A DNA stretch of 15,322 bases from JACXVD01 sp047975785 (GTDB taxonomy: Bacteria; Pseudomonadota; Alphaproteobacteria; Sphingomonadales; Sphingomonadaceae), in contig JBKEEC010000112.1 in the NCBI GenBank assembly GCA_047975785.1, positions 1 to 15,322 on the forward strand. The letters run 5' to 3'. A program made the translations under genes and the position numbers. The notes beneath the pieces were generated by a model that was not told the DNA's origin, did no database searches, and saw only the letters and a list, made by a program, of their open reading frames with translations. Positions 7,900 to 15,271 of the stretch are shown piece by piece. Within the stretch, counting starts at the first letter, position 1, and every line of letters begins with the position of its first letter.

Positions 7900-8775
7900 A
7901 TGCAAGCAGCCCTTAATTTCGCGACCGCGCGTGCGGATGGAACCGTGCCTTTCCTGTTGAATACGCATTGGACCGGTACGAATCCGCGCAAGGTGATGGT
8001 TGAGATGCATGATGCGCGTTCCATCCCGTCCGGTGCCTCACTAAACAGAGAAGGTTTCACCCTGTCACGCATTGATTGTAATGTTGATTATGGGAATCTC
8101 GATGATGTGGCCGGGCCATGGTATGATGCCGTTCGCACCCATGTGCAAAAGGTGACCGGGGCGTCATTTGTTACGTTGTTTGGGGGGCCTTTGCTGCGGT
8201 TTTCGAACAGAGATACGCATTCGAAGGATTCAACTGTGGCGGCTCCGGCTCGAGCTGTGCATGCCGACCTGGCCGGTGCATTTGACTGGAATGATATTCC
8301 CGGTTCCCCTGCTGCGGATCGGGCTGTGCGTGAAATTCAAGAAAAATTTGGTGGTAGAAAATTCGAGGATATTGAGCCGAAAAGCTGGAAAATCTTCAAT
8401 ATCTGGCAAATGATTTCCTCGCCTCCACAAGATACGCCACTAGCCGTTTGTGCACTGGACAGCGTGCTGCCCGAGGATGTCCTGAACGGCATTGGTCGGT
8501 TCTGTCCGGAGGATGGGCCGGAACCTGCCCTGCCGCAATCGTCGGAAGAGGCAGATGCGCCGATTACGTTCTATCGCGAGAATGCGTCGCAACGTTGGTA
8601 TTATGTGTCAAATATGCAGCCGGGCGAAGCTATTATTTTCAGAACACTTGATCCGTCGGACAAGGGGCCGCTCAAAGGGCGGGTTCCGCATTGTGCTTTT
8701 GACATAGAGCCGATGCCCGCCAATGCAGTTGGCCGCAACAGTATTGAAATACGCGCTATCACTGTGTTCGATTAA
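7900..8775 (+). CDS. CmcJ/NvfI-family putative Fe(II)/2-oxoglutarate oxygenase
   Basis: 291 residues, full length for the family that includes CmcJ and fungal AsaB/NvfI-like enzymes. Visible hallmarks are a GFTLSRID...DYGNLDD N-terminal segment (52-69), VHADLAG with the HxD pair His121 and Asp123, NIWQMISSPPQDTPLAVC (167-184), RWYYVSNMQPGEAIIFRTLDP (232-252), PHCAFD with distal His264, and RNSIEIRAITVF with Arg279 and Arg285. These give a plausible 2-His-1-carboxylate iron site plus 2-oxoglutarate-binding Arg. The ATG at 7900 is preceded by GGAGAG. The gene stands alone, divergent from a LysR regulator and convergent to the MarR gene. Members of this family in bacteria are mostly uncharacterised, and the substrate cannot be inferred from sequence; a small carboxylic or phenolic compound is only a guess. 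Confidence 0.87.
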   Translation: MQAALNFATARADGTVPFLLNTHWTGTNPRKVMVEMHDARSIPSGASLNREGFTLSRIDCNVDYGNLDDVAGPWYDAVRTHVQKVTGASFVTLFGGPLLRFSNRDTHSKDSTVAAPARAVHADLAGAFDWNDIPGSPAADRAVREIQEKFGGRKFEDIEPKSWKIFNIWQMISSPPQDTPLAVCALDSVLPEDVLNGIGRFCPEDGPEPALPQSSEEADAPITFYRENASQRWYYVSNMQPGEAIIFRTLDPSDKGPLKGRVPHCAFDIEPMPANAVGRNSIEIRAITVFD

Positions 8776-8867
8776 GTGTTGTCTGGGTTTTGTCACGTTA
8801 ACTTTCCGGAGCGTGGAAGGGCCGCAAAGTGGTTTCGGACTGCGAAATGCTATTAATGTGACAACAC
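8776..8867. other. Inverted repeat in the gap between convergent genes
   Basis: GTGTTGTC (8776-8783) matches GACAACAC (8860-8867), and TTGTCACGTTAA (8790-8801) pairs with TTAATGTGACAA (8853-8864) at 11 of 12 positions. The right arm can thus pair with either of two left arms. It lies immediately after the oxygenase stop. No T-run follows, so termination is only possible. Confidence 0.35.
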
Positions 8868-8873
8868 GGGAAT

Positions 8874-8920
8874 CCCTTCGCTTCAATCATATCCGGAAAA
8901 ACTCTAATGATCCTGAAGGG
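8874..8920 (-). terminator. Possible weak terminator of the MarR gene
   Basis: GAAGGG (8915-8920), directly after the MarR stop, can pair with CCCTTC (8874-8879), with an inner ATGAT/ATCAT pairing and a loop containing a T-run on the minus strand. The stem is discontinuous, so confidence is low. Confidence 0.25.
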
Positions 8921-9349
8921 TTATTGGCCCAATCCCGGGATAACTTTCCGGGTCAGCGCCATGAATGCTTTTCGGTCATCGGCATCCAGATTGGCAAGAA
9001 TCGCCTCCTGAAGGTTGATCACGATGGGCAAAAGACGCGCGAAAAGCTGCTCTCCTTCCTGGGTCAGCGTTAACACCCGCGCGCGTCTGTCTGTTTTGCT
9101 AACCGCCCTTTTGACCAGACCTTTTGCAACCAGCCGGTTAATAACATCCCCGATCGTGGGCCGGTCATAGGCAATAAGGGCGGCAACCCCGGCCTGATCA
9201 ATGCCGGGATTTTCCTTGATAGCGTCAAGCGCTGCAAATTGGACTGAGGTGATATCAAGCCCGGCCTCTTTCATCCGGGTAAAAAATACCTGTGTTGAAT
9301 GTTGGTGCAACCTGCGGATCAGGTGGCCGGGCATTTCATGTGTCTGCAT
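8921..9349 (-). CDS. MarR-family regulator, MobR-like
   Basis: 142 residues, standard MarR size. It has an alpha-helical dimerisation N-terminus, then the winged helix-turn-helix: LDITSVQFAALDAIKENPGIDQAGVAALIAYDRPTIG through helix 4 RLVAKGLVKR (about 31-81), and the wing with SKTDRRARVLTLT (84-96), a typical DxRR wing. The C-terminal helix closes the dimer. It is divergent from mobA. In Comamonas testosteroni, as I recall, mobA is likewise divergent from mobR, a MarR repressor relieved by 3-hydroxybenzoate. By that analogy this protein should bind the paired inverted elements at 9545-9607. The start at 9349 has only a weak GAAAG upstream; Met6 is an alternative. Ligand identity is inferred. 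Confidence 0.9.
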   Translation of the reverse strand: MQTHEMPGHLIRRLHQHSTQVFFTRMKEAGLDITSVQFAALDAIKENPGIDQAGVAALIAYDRPTIGDVINRLVAKGLVKRAVSKTDRRARVLTLTQEGEQLFARLLPIVINLQEAILANLDADDRKAFMALTRKVIPGLGQ

Positions 9350-9481
9350 CGTTACTTTCTGCTGAAGAAATTCTGCCAGTGCAATCTGTTTCGCGCTGCA
9401 AAAGCTTTTCGCAAAGAGTGGACACCGGTTTTTGATTTGTAGTCAGCTTCGTTTCCGCAAAAGAAAAGCGATAACAAAAGA

Positions 9482-9525
9482 TTATAACATCGCGTATGAT
9501 TCGACCTTTTCTCACGATGCTATAA
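9482..9525. promoter_or_regulatory. Second inverted repeat in the mobR-mobA gap, with a TATAAT box for the MarR gene
   Basis: TTATAACATCG (9482-9492) and CGATGCTATAA (9515-9525) pair at 10 of 11 positions around a 22-nt spacer. The minus strand reads TATAAT at 9486-9481, a consensus -10 for the MarR gene, but no good -35 is seen 16-18 nt upstream and the leader would be about 130 nt. It may be an autoregulatory site. Confidence 0.4.
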
Positions 9526-9544
9526 CCCCAACCGCAGGGGAGAC

Positions 9545-9607
9545 GCAATTAATATGTATGCTTATCTTTTTGATTGACAGGGTTAAATAAGTATACATAT
9601 TAATTGC
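9545..9607. promoter_or_regulatory. Paired 21-bp operator elements in the mobA promoter
   Basis: The 21 bp at 9545-9565 reappear inverted at 9587-9607 with 20 of 21 positions identical. The shared core is AATTAATATGTAT. Centres are 42 bp apart, four helical turns, so two dimers would sit on the same face. Each element is itself an imperfect dyad (7 of 10 pairs in 9586-9605). The elements flank the TTGACA at 9574-9579, and the right one covers the expected -10. This is the best candidate for the MarR repressor site. Confidence 0.75.
9574..9601 (+). promoter_or_regulatory. Putative sigma70-type mobA promoter
   Basis: TTGACA (9574-9579) is a perfect -35. CATATT (9596-9601) at 16-nt spacing or TATTAA (9598-9603) at 18 nt would be the -10, each 4 of 6. 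Transcription would begin near 9608, about 50 nt before the mobA start. The -10 lies inside the right operator element, as expected for repression by occlusion. Confidence 0.6.
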
Positions 9608-9657
9608 ATGCAAGGGGCACGGCCGCCCGACTACAAAGATGCGCAGGAGAGCGAGCA

Positions 9658-11571
9658 ATGCAATATCACCTGAATGGCTTTCGGGCCGGAGATCCCGATG
9701 TTTCTGCACCATCCCCTACGGTGCGCGATCGCAATGGCCCGCTCCCGGAAAAAGTCGATGTGCTGATTGCCGGATGCGGCCCTGCCGGGCTGTGTCTTGC
9801 CGCGCAATTGTCGCGTGAACCCTCGATCAGCACCATGATTGTCGAGCCGAAATCAGGGCCGATGGAAAAAGGCCAGGCGGATGGCATCAATGTGCGCTCC
9901 ATGGAAATGTTTCAGGCCTTTGGCTTTGGGGAGAAGGTCAAACGGGAATCCATGTGGATCAATGAAACCACATTCTGGAACCCCGATCCGGATAACCCTG
10001 CCAATATCCGGCGGGTCGGACGGGTGCAGGATGTGGCCGACGGGTTAAGCGAAATGCCGCATGTCCTGATCAATCAGGCCCGTGTCCATGACATGTTTCT
10101 GGACATTATGAAAAATTCGCCAACCCGGCTGGAACCGGATTATAATCTGAAGGTTGCGGATCTTTCGATTGATGCGCAGGCCAGGGATTACCCCGTTACC
10201 GTAACGCTGGAACATACGGCGCCGGAACGAGCTGGCCAGACGCAAACAATCCGCGCTCGCTATGTCGTCGGCTGTGACGGCGCGCGCTCCAACGTACGGA
10301 AGGCGCTTGGCGGTGCACTGCATGGTGATGCCGCGCATCAGGCCTGGGGGGTAATGGATGTTCTGGCGGTTACCGATTTCCCGGATTACCGGATGAAGGC
10401 GATTATCCAGTCGGCAGAGGAAGGCGCCATCCTCGTTCTGCCCCGCGAAGGGGGCTATCTGGTGCGGTTTTATGTTGAGCTGGACCGGCTGGGGGAGGAA
10501 GAGAGGGTAGCCGATCGTGGCATGGATATTGACGATATTATCGCCAAAGTGAAGCGGATACTTGCCCCGCATAGTTTCGATGTAAAGGAAGTGGTGTGGT
10601 GGTCGATTTACGAGATTGGCCACCGGCTTACTGACACATTTGATGATGTCCCCACCGATCAGACTGGCACGCGTACACCCCGGGTCATGCTGGCCGGGGA
10701 TGCGTGCCATACGCATAGCCCCAAGGCCGGGCAGGGGATGAATGTTTCCATGGGTGATACGTTCAACCTTGGCTGGAAACTGATTTCCGTACTGACCGGA
10801 CTGGCACCGCCGAAATTGCTGCATAGCTATACGGCAGAGCGGCGCGCGGCGGCCAAGGGACTGGTGGATTTTGACCACCGCTGGTCCCGTGTGGTGGGCA
10901 CCCGGTCGCAAGAGGATGTGGATGGCGCGATGCCCCGGTTTCAGCGTGAATTTATCGCCAATGGCGATTTTACCGCAGGCCTGACCATTTGTTATGAACC
11001 ATCTTCGCTGACCGGGGATGGGCGGCATCAGGCATTGGCAACGGGCTTTCCGGTGGGCAAGCGTTTCCATTCGGCACCGGTTATCCGGCTGGCCGATGCA
11101 AAGCCGATACAGATGGGGCATGCGGTTGAGGCCGATGGGCGCTGGCGCATTTTTGTCTTCGCGGGCGGAGCGGATAATGGCCAGTCCGGAGCCCCGGTTG
11201 ACCAGCTATGCAATTTCCTGGAAACCTCTGAAAAATCGCCGGTCCGGCGTTATACCCGCGATGGAGAGGGTGTGGACGCCACCATTGATGTCCGGGCGAT
11301 ATTTCAGCAAGGTTTTCGTGACCTGGATTATCCGGCGATGCCCGCCCTGCTGCGCCCCCATAAGGGACGCTATGGCCTGTGTGATTATGAAAAAATATTC
11401 TGCACTGATTTGAAAAACGGCGATGACATATTTACCATGCGCGGGATTGACAATGACAAGGGCTGCATCGTGCTGATCCGGCCTGACCAATATGTTGCCG
11501 ACATCCTCCCCTTGGATGATTATGATGCCCTCGCCCGCTTCTTCGAAGGGATATTGGTGCGACAAGTGTAA
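9658..11571 (+). CDS. mobA: 3-hydroxybenzoate 4-monooxygenase (FAD)
   Basis: Converts 3-hydroxybenzoate, NADPH and O2 to protocatechuate. The 637 residues closely match the remembered C. testosteroni MobA (about 639) from the N-terminal MQYHLNGFR onward. Domains: FAD-binding GCGPAG at 39-44, the DG motif GCDGARSNVR at 205-214, the flavin GD motif RVMLAGDACHTHSPKAGQG at 342-360, and a thioredoxin-like C-terminal dimerisation domain from about 460 to the end. Residues I recall as substrate contacts in MobA are present: Asp75 (GQAD), His135 (MPH), Lys247 and a Tyr at 272. The start at 9658 has AGGAGA upstream; the same frame is open further upstream but lies in the operator. It leads a two-gene unit with the SDR and is presumably MarR-controlled. 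Ring cleavage of protocatechuate must be encoded elsewhere. Confidence 0.93.
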   Translation: MQYHLNGFRAGDPDVSAPSPTVRDRNGPLPEKVDVLIAGCGPAGLCLAAQLSREPSISTMIVEPKSGPMEKGQADGINVRSMEMFQAFGFGEKVKRESMWINETTFWNPDPDNPANIRRVGRVQDVADGLSEMPHVLINQARVHDMFLDIMKNSPTRLEPDYNLKVADLSIDAQARDYPVTVTLEHTAPERAGQTQTIRARYVVGCDGARSNVRKALGGALHGDAAHQAWGVMDVLAVTDFPDYRMKAIIQSAEEGAILVLPREGGYLVRFYVELDRLGEEERVADRGMDIDDIIAKVKRILAPHSFDVKEVVWWSIYEIGHRLTDTFDDVPTDQTGTRTPRVMLAGDACHTHSPKAGQGMNVSMGDTFNLGWKLISVLTGLAPPKLLHSYTAERRAAAKGLVDFDHRWSRVVGTRSQEDVDGAMPRFQREFIANGDFTAGLTICYEPSSLTGDGRHQALATGFPVGKRFHSAPVIRLADAKPIQMGHAVEADGRWRIFVFAGGADNGQSGAPVDQLCNFLETSEKSPVRRYTRDGEGVDATIDVRAIFQQGFRDLDYPAMPALLRPHKGRYGLCDYEKIFCTDLKNGDDIFTMRGIDNDKGCIVLIRPDQYVADILPLDDYDALARFFEGILVRQV

Positions 11572-11601
11572 GGCCTGGGGACAGAAACAGGAGTCGAGAG
11601 C

Positions 11602-12357
11602 ATGACACAATTCGATGGGCAGGTTGCATTTGTCACCGGTGCCGCAGGCGGAATAGGTAAAGCCTGCGCAGAAGGTTTTGCGCGCAAGGGCGCCATGGTA
11701 GCAGTGGCGGATATTGCTATTGATGCGGCGAAAAGGGTGGCCAACGCATTGCGCGCATCCGGGGCGCAAGCCTTTGCGGTTCATCTTGATGTCAGTGACT
11801 CGCAATCATGTGCTTTGGCCGTCGCGGAAACGGTCGCGCAGTTTGGTGGCCTGCATATGGCAGTCAACAATGCTGCTGTGCCGACGCCACCCTATGCGGA
11901 ATTTGAAGATATGGATACGGCGGACTGGAACCGTGCGATCGCTATCAACCTGACCGGGGTTTTCAATTGTATGAAGCCTGAGGCCAAGGCAATCCGTCTG
12001 GCTGGCGGGACCTCGATTGTCAATATATCCTCCATGATGAGCCGCAAGTCTGCATCCGGTCAGGCCGCGTATATGGCAAGCAAACACGGCGTTATCGGAT
12101 TGACCAAAGGCGCGGCCATGGACCTTGTCCGCCATGGTATTCGGGTCAACGCGGTCTGCCCGGGCTTTGTGGATACGCCAATGCTGGCACCAGCGCTGGA
12201 AGATGAGGCGGAGCGGGATGTAATCCATGGTATGATTCCGGCCGGTCGTGTGGCAAGCCCTGATGAGATAGCAGCCGCCGTGTTATTCGCTTCCTCGGCT
12301 GAGGCATCCTATATGGTCGGGGCAAGTCTGCGTGTTGATGCGGGCTCTACCCTCTAG
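11602..12357 (+). CDS. SDR-family NAD-dependent dehydrogenase
   Basis: A classical 251-residue short-chain dehydrogenase/reductase. Rossmann glycine motif TGAAGGIG is at 12-19, Asp37 after beta-2 (favouring NAD over NADP), NNAA at 89-92, catalytic Ser143/144, YMASK with Tyr157 and Lys161, and PGFVDTPM at 187-194. The ATG at 11602 is preceded by AGGAG and lies 30 nt after the mobA stop, so it is almost certainly cotranscribed and induced with mobA. It may oxidise an alcohol such as a hydroxybenzyl alcohol feeding MobA, or act on another intermediate. The role is not deducible from the SDR fold alone. Confidence 0.92.
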   Translation: MTQFDGQVAFVTGAAGGIGKACAEGFARKGAMVAVADIAIDAAKRVANALRASGAQAFAVHLDVSDSQSCALAVAETVAQFGGLHMAVNNAAVPTPPYAEFEDMDTADWNRAIAINLTGVFNCMKPEAKAIRLAGGTSIVNISSMMSRKSASGQAAYMASKHGVIGLTKGAAMDLVRHGIRVNAVCPGFVDTPMLAPALEDEAERDVIHGMIPAGRVASPDEIAAAVLFASSAEASYMVGASLRVDAGSTL

Positions 12358-12404
12358 TGGTTTGATTCAGTTGGCGGTCTGCCCACTTGTGTAATGAGGG
12401 TAGA
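12346..12404. terminator. Possible bidirectional terminator between convergent SDR and MDR genes
   Basis: TCTACCCTC (12346-12354) and GAGGGTAGA (12396-12404) are perfect 9-bp arms 41 nt apart. The left arm abuts the SDR stop codon and the right arm lies next to the MDR stop. The loop contains a small GGC/GCC stem (about 12374-12384). Only a short TTTA follows on the plus strand, so function is tentative. Confidence 0.4.
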
Positions 12405-12405
12405 T

Positions 12406-13413
12406 TTATGGCTCAACCTCGACAATCAACTTGCCCGAATTCTTGCCTGCAAAGAGCAGGTCGATTGCCTGTGGCGCGTTTCCCAGTCCCTGTATGATAT
12501 GTGACCGGCTGCGGACCTTGCCTGCATCGAACAATTGTTTGAGCGCGCCAATATATTCGGGCAAACGCTCAGCTGGCTCGCCGGCGATGAAACCCTGTAC
12601 GCGGATCCGGCGAAAAACAAGCTCCATCAGGTTGCGAACACCTTGCCCGTCATTCCGGTCAGTCGAATTATAGAGGGCGATCTGGCCGCACATGGCGATG
12701 CGTGAAAATGGCGACATGTTCATCAGCACGCTGTCCAGTATGGCACCGCCAACATTGTCAAAGAACAAGGTTGCGCCATCGGGGCATAATCGTTTGAGCT
12801 CTGTTTCGATATTTTGCGAACGATAATCCAGACAGGCCTCAGCGCCCAGCACTTCGACCACGAAGCGGCATTTTTCGGCACCGCCAGCAATCCCGATAGT
12901 GCGCGCGCCGCAAGCTACCGCCATTTCTACCGCAATGGAACCAGTGGCACCGGCAGCGCCTGATATCACAACGATATCGTCAGTTTGTAACCGGCCTGCT
13001 TCCATAAGTCCCGTGGCTGCGGCTAGGCCGATATGCGAAAACACTGTCATATGTGCTTCTGATGGAACACCTTCTATCAATGGCTGTATGAAATGCGCGG
13101 AAACCACGCTCAGTCGTTCCCATCCGGCCATTGCGGTTACTTTATCGCCAGCGGAAAACCCGTCGACTTTTGATTCCACAATTTCGCCAACACAAGGGCC
13201 CTTCATCACTCCGCCGACTTCCAGGCCGAACACGTTTGATTGCGGCTCAAGCTTCAGCCAGTTGCGGCTAGTAGGGTCGATCGAGATCAGTTGTGGTCGC
13301 ATAAGCACTTCGCCCTCCCGCAGAGGGGCCACTTCACGGCTTTCCAGTTTCAGACAGTCCGGCTTGTAAGTGTCCCGGCTTGCATATTGAATGATGAGTG
13401 CTTCGTTGTTCAA
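12406..13413 (-). CDS. Zinc-free MDR oxidoreductase (CurA / prostaglandin-reductase-like, NADP-dependent)
   Basis: 335 residues of the medium-chain dehydrogenase/reductase superfamily. It has an N-terminal GroES-like domain (about 25-115) and a nucleotide-binding domain with ISGAAGATGSIAVEMA (150-165) and GIAGGAEKC (174-182). FFDNVGG marks the core, as in CurA/leukotriene B4 12-hydroxydehydrogenase types. Zinc ligands are absent, so C=C reduction of an enone or enoyl substrate is more likely than alcohol oxidation. The start is TTG at 13413, supported by CGGAGG about 6 nt upstream and by the family-typical N-terminus. It lies just after the CoA-transferase pseudogene and the acyl-CoA dehydrogenase on the same strand, probably in one transcript. 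Confidence 0.9.
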   Translation of the reverse strand: MNNEALIIQYASRDTYKPDCLKLESREVAPLREGEVLMRPQLISIDPTSRNWLKLEPQSNVFGLEVGGVMKGPCVGEIVESKVDGFSAGDKVTAMAGWERLSVVSAHFIQPLIEGVPSEAHMTVFSHIGLAAATGLMEAGRLQTDDIVVISGAAGATGSIAVEMAVACGARTIGIAGGAEKCRFVVEVLGAEACLDYRSQNIETELKRLCPDGATLFFDNVGGAILDSVLMNMSPFSRIAMCGQIALYNSTDRNDGQGVRNLMELVFRRIRVQGFIAGEPAERLPEYIGALKQLFDAGKVRSRSHIIQGLGNAPQAIDLLFAGKNSGKLIVEVEP

Positions 13414-13448
13414 GGGTGCCTCCGTTGGGAAAATTCAGAATCAACACA

Positions 13449-13844
13449 TTACACCAGCACGCCGTCCCCTATCAGTTTTGTGACCTCATCTTCGGTTTTG
13501 TCCAGCATTGCCTGCATGATCTCATGGGTGTTCTCCCGCAGCAAAGCGGCAGCATGAAGGAGTGCGGGCCATTATAGAGTGATCCCCCCATTTCCGCATG
13601 AGGCAGATATCGCCAGTGGTTCCGATGTTGCAGGCCCTGCTCCTTTCCGCATAATATCCGCTGCGATTACGCCCTTTATGCCGTCTTTATACGGGGCTGC
13701 GAGCCGCAAACTGTCCAGAGAGCGAGAACTTTCAATCTTGATAACATCGTCGTCAAGGTAGGCAAGCATCTTGCCGCAATAGGCACTATACAGGCCGGAC
13801 AGTTCCAGAACCCGGACGCCTTCCAATGCAGCTTTTTCCGCCAT
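13449..13844 (-). pseudogene. Decayed CoA-transferase family III (CaiB/BaiF) gene
   Basis: Intact members transfer CoA to a carboxylic acid and are about 400 residues; only 132 codons remain. The N-terminal part is clear: LEGVRVLELSGLYSAYCGKM (7-26) and DVIKIESS at 33-40. After about residue 55 the family pattern is lost, and the frame stops at TAA 13574-13572. Beyond that stop the same frame reads a typical family C-terminus, LLRENTHEIMQAMLDK...LIGDGVLV, ending at 13449. A segment between them, YLPHAEMGGSLYNGPHS, looks family-like but is in another frame. So there is a large internal deletion plus at least one frame disruption. The original ATG with AGGAG lies 2 nt from the acyl-CoA dehydrogenase stop, showing it was once translationally coupled. 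A 90-residue truncated peptide could still be made but should be inactive. Confidence 0.82.
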
Positions 13845-13846
13845 GC

Positions 13847-15055
13847 TTATATCTCCTGAGGAAGGCCGTTGCGCAGCAACTCGCGGGCAATCAGCCAGCG
13901 GTGAATTTCCGATGGCCCTTCCACCACGCGCAGGACACGTACTTCCCGCGACATGAATTCAAGCGGCAGCTCCTTGCACAAACCCATTCCGCCATGCGCC
14001 TGCATCGCCCGGTCAATCACCCGTGTTGCCATTTCGGTGGCTTGTACCTTTACGGAAGAGGCGCTGAGCCGGACATCTGTCCGCTTGGCATCATCGCTTT
14101 TCTGATCAAGCTGCCAGGCGAGCCGGTAGGTCAATAGGCGGACCATTTCGATTTCCTGATAGCTGTCCGCGACCCAGTTCTGGATGGTCTGGCGATCTGC
14201 GAGTGGCGCACCAAATGTTACGCGGGTGTTGGCCTGTTCGATCATCATATTCAGAGCGCGACGCGCATAGCCAAGACACCAGCAGGCACATTCCATACGG
14301 CGGATGCCAAGCCGGTTTTGCAGGGGGGCAAAGGCATTACCGACCTCGCCCAACACCTGTCCGTCATCCAGTTCGACATCGTCGAAATTGACGGCATAGC
14401 CGTGGAAATTCCCGCCAATTACAGAGAAATCCTGCGGAACGGTCACTCCCGGTGTGCCCTTGTCGACGAGGAAGGCTGTCATCCCCCCACGCGTTCCCTT
14501 GCTCTTGTCAGAGGCGGCGATAACAATCATGAAATCAGCGGTCTTGGCGTTGCTGATCCACATTTTTTCACCGTTCAGCACCCATTTGTCGCCCTTGCGT
14601 TCCGCCTTCAGGCGGATACCGGCGGCATCGGCACCTGCGCCGCTTTCGGTCAAGGCCAGAGCCGATTTCTTTTCCCCTCTGGCATAGGGCAGAAGGTAGC
14701 GCTCAATCTGGTCCCCCTTGCAGCATTCCTGCAAGAACTGGAGGTTGGGACTGTCAGGCGGCAGGATGTAGGGCGTGATCGAATAATTCATCTGTTCGGT
14801 CACGGCGCATTTGACCAGAGCACCCATATCGTGACCGCCAAACTCCTCGGCTACATCAATCCCCCATAGACCAAGTTCGGAGGATCGCTCATTCAGCCGC
14901 TGTTCCACATCCGTCGGGATCAGGGCATCCCCGCCCATGCCGCGTGCGGCTTCACGTTCGATTATCAGCGGTTCCAGCGGAATCAATTCATCCGCGACAA
15001 ACCGGGCGGTAAGGTCGCCAATCAGGCGTGCATCTTCGGGAAGTTCAAAATTCAT
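13847..15055 (-). CDS. Acyl-CoA dehydrogenase
   Basis: 402 residues, full length. It catalyses FAD-dependent alpha,beta-dehydrogenation of an acyl-CoA, with electrons passing to ETF. Visible are an all-alpha N-terminal domain, the middle beta domain with LTESGAGAD (135-143) and KMWISNA (164-170) for FAD and acyl contacts, and the C-terminal helical domain with RVTFGAPLADRQTIQ (278-291), QAHGGMG (352-358) and VVEGPSEIHR (377-386). Glu379 stands at the position of the catalytic base used in medium-chain enzymes. The start at 15055 is preceded by GAGGAAAT. It is the first gene of the minus-strand unit with the CoA-transferase pseudogene and the MDR gene, and is divergent from a LysR-type gene. 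Acyl chain specificity is unknown; longer relatives such as FadE-type enzymes are excluded by length. Confidence 0.93.
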   Translation of the reverse strand: MNFELPEDARLIGDLTARFVADELIPLEPLIIEREAARGMGGDALIPTDVEQRLNERSSELGLWGIDVAEEFGGHDMGALVKCAVTEQMNYSITPYILPPDSPNLQFLQECCKGDQIERYLLPYARGEKKSALALTESGAGADAAGIRLKAERKGDKWVLNGEKMWISNAKTADFMIVIAASDKSKGTRGGMTAFLVDKGTPGVTVPQDFSVIGGNFHGYAVNFDDVELDDGQVLGEVGNAFAPLQNRLGIRRMECACWCLGYARRALNMMIEQANTRVTFGAPLADRQTIQNWVADSYQEIEMVRLLTYRLAWQLDQKSDDAKRTDVRLSASSVKVQATEMATRVIDRAMQAHGGMGLCKELPLEFMSREVRVLRVVEGPSEIHRWLIARELLRNGLPQEI

Positions 15056-15177
15056 ATCCGTGTTATTTCCTCAACCAGTCTGCTTTTCCTGATCCGCAAT
15101 TGGCGGTCCTGCAACCCAAACAATCTGGAACGCAAACTCCGTATGCATCAATTGAAAAACTTGCTGATGTTTTGAGT

Positions 15178-15192
15178 TTCATGCACAATGAA
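15178..15192. promoter_or_regulatory. LysR-type (T-N11-A) box between divergent genes
   Basis: TTCATGCACAATGAA has perfect 5-bp arms (TTCAT/ATGAA) and contains a symmetrical T-N11-A. It lies in the 216-bp gap (15056-15271) between the acyl-CoA dehydrogenase and the LysR-type gene. A related sequence, ATGCATCAATTGAA, lies 38 bp upstream (15143). The arrangement is what is expected for activation and autoregulation by the LysR protein; binding is inferred. Confidence 0.5.
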
Positions 15193-15271
15193 GCATAATC
15201 CGTGTTCCGATTCCGAACTTCTGCCTCCTTTGGACAGTCTGACTTTTCCCGAACCATAGTTGAGAGAGAAT

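Noticed and set aside
10045..11121. 358-residue open frame on the minus strand opposite mobA
   Set aside because: Antisense shadow of a well-recognised monooxygenase; no RBS or family signature.
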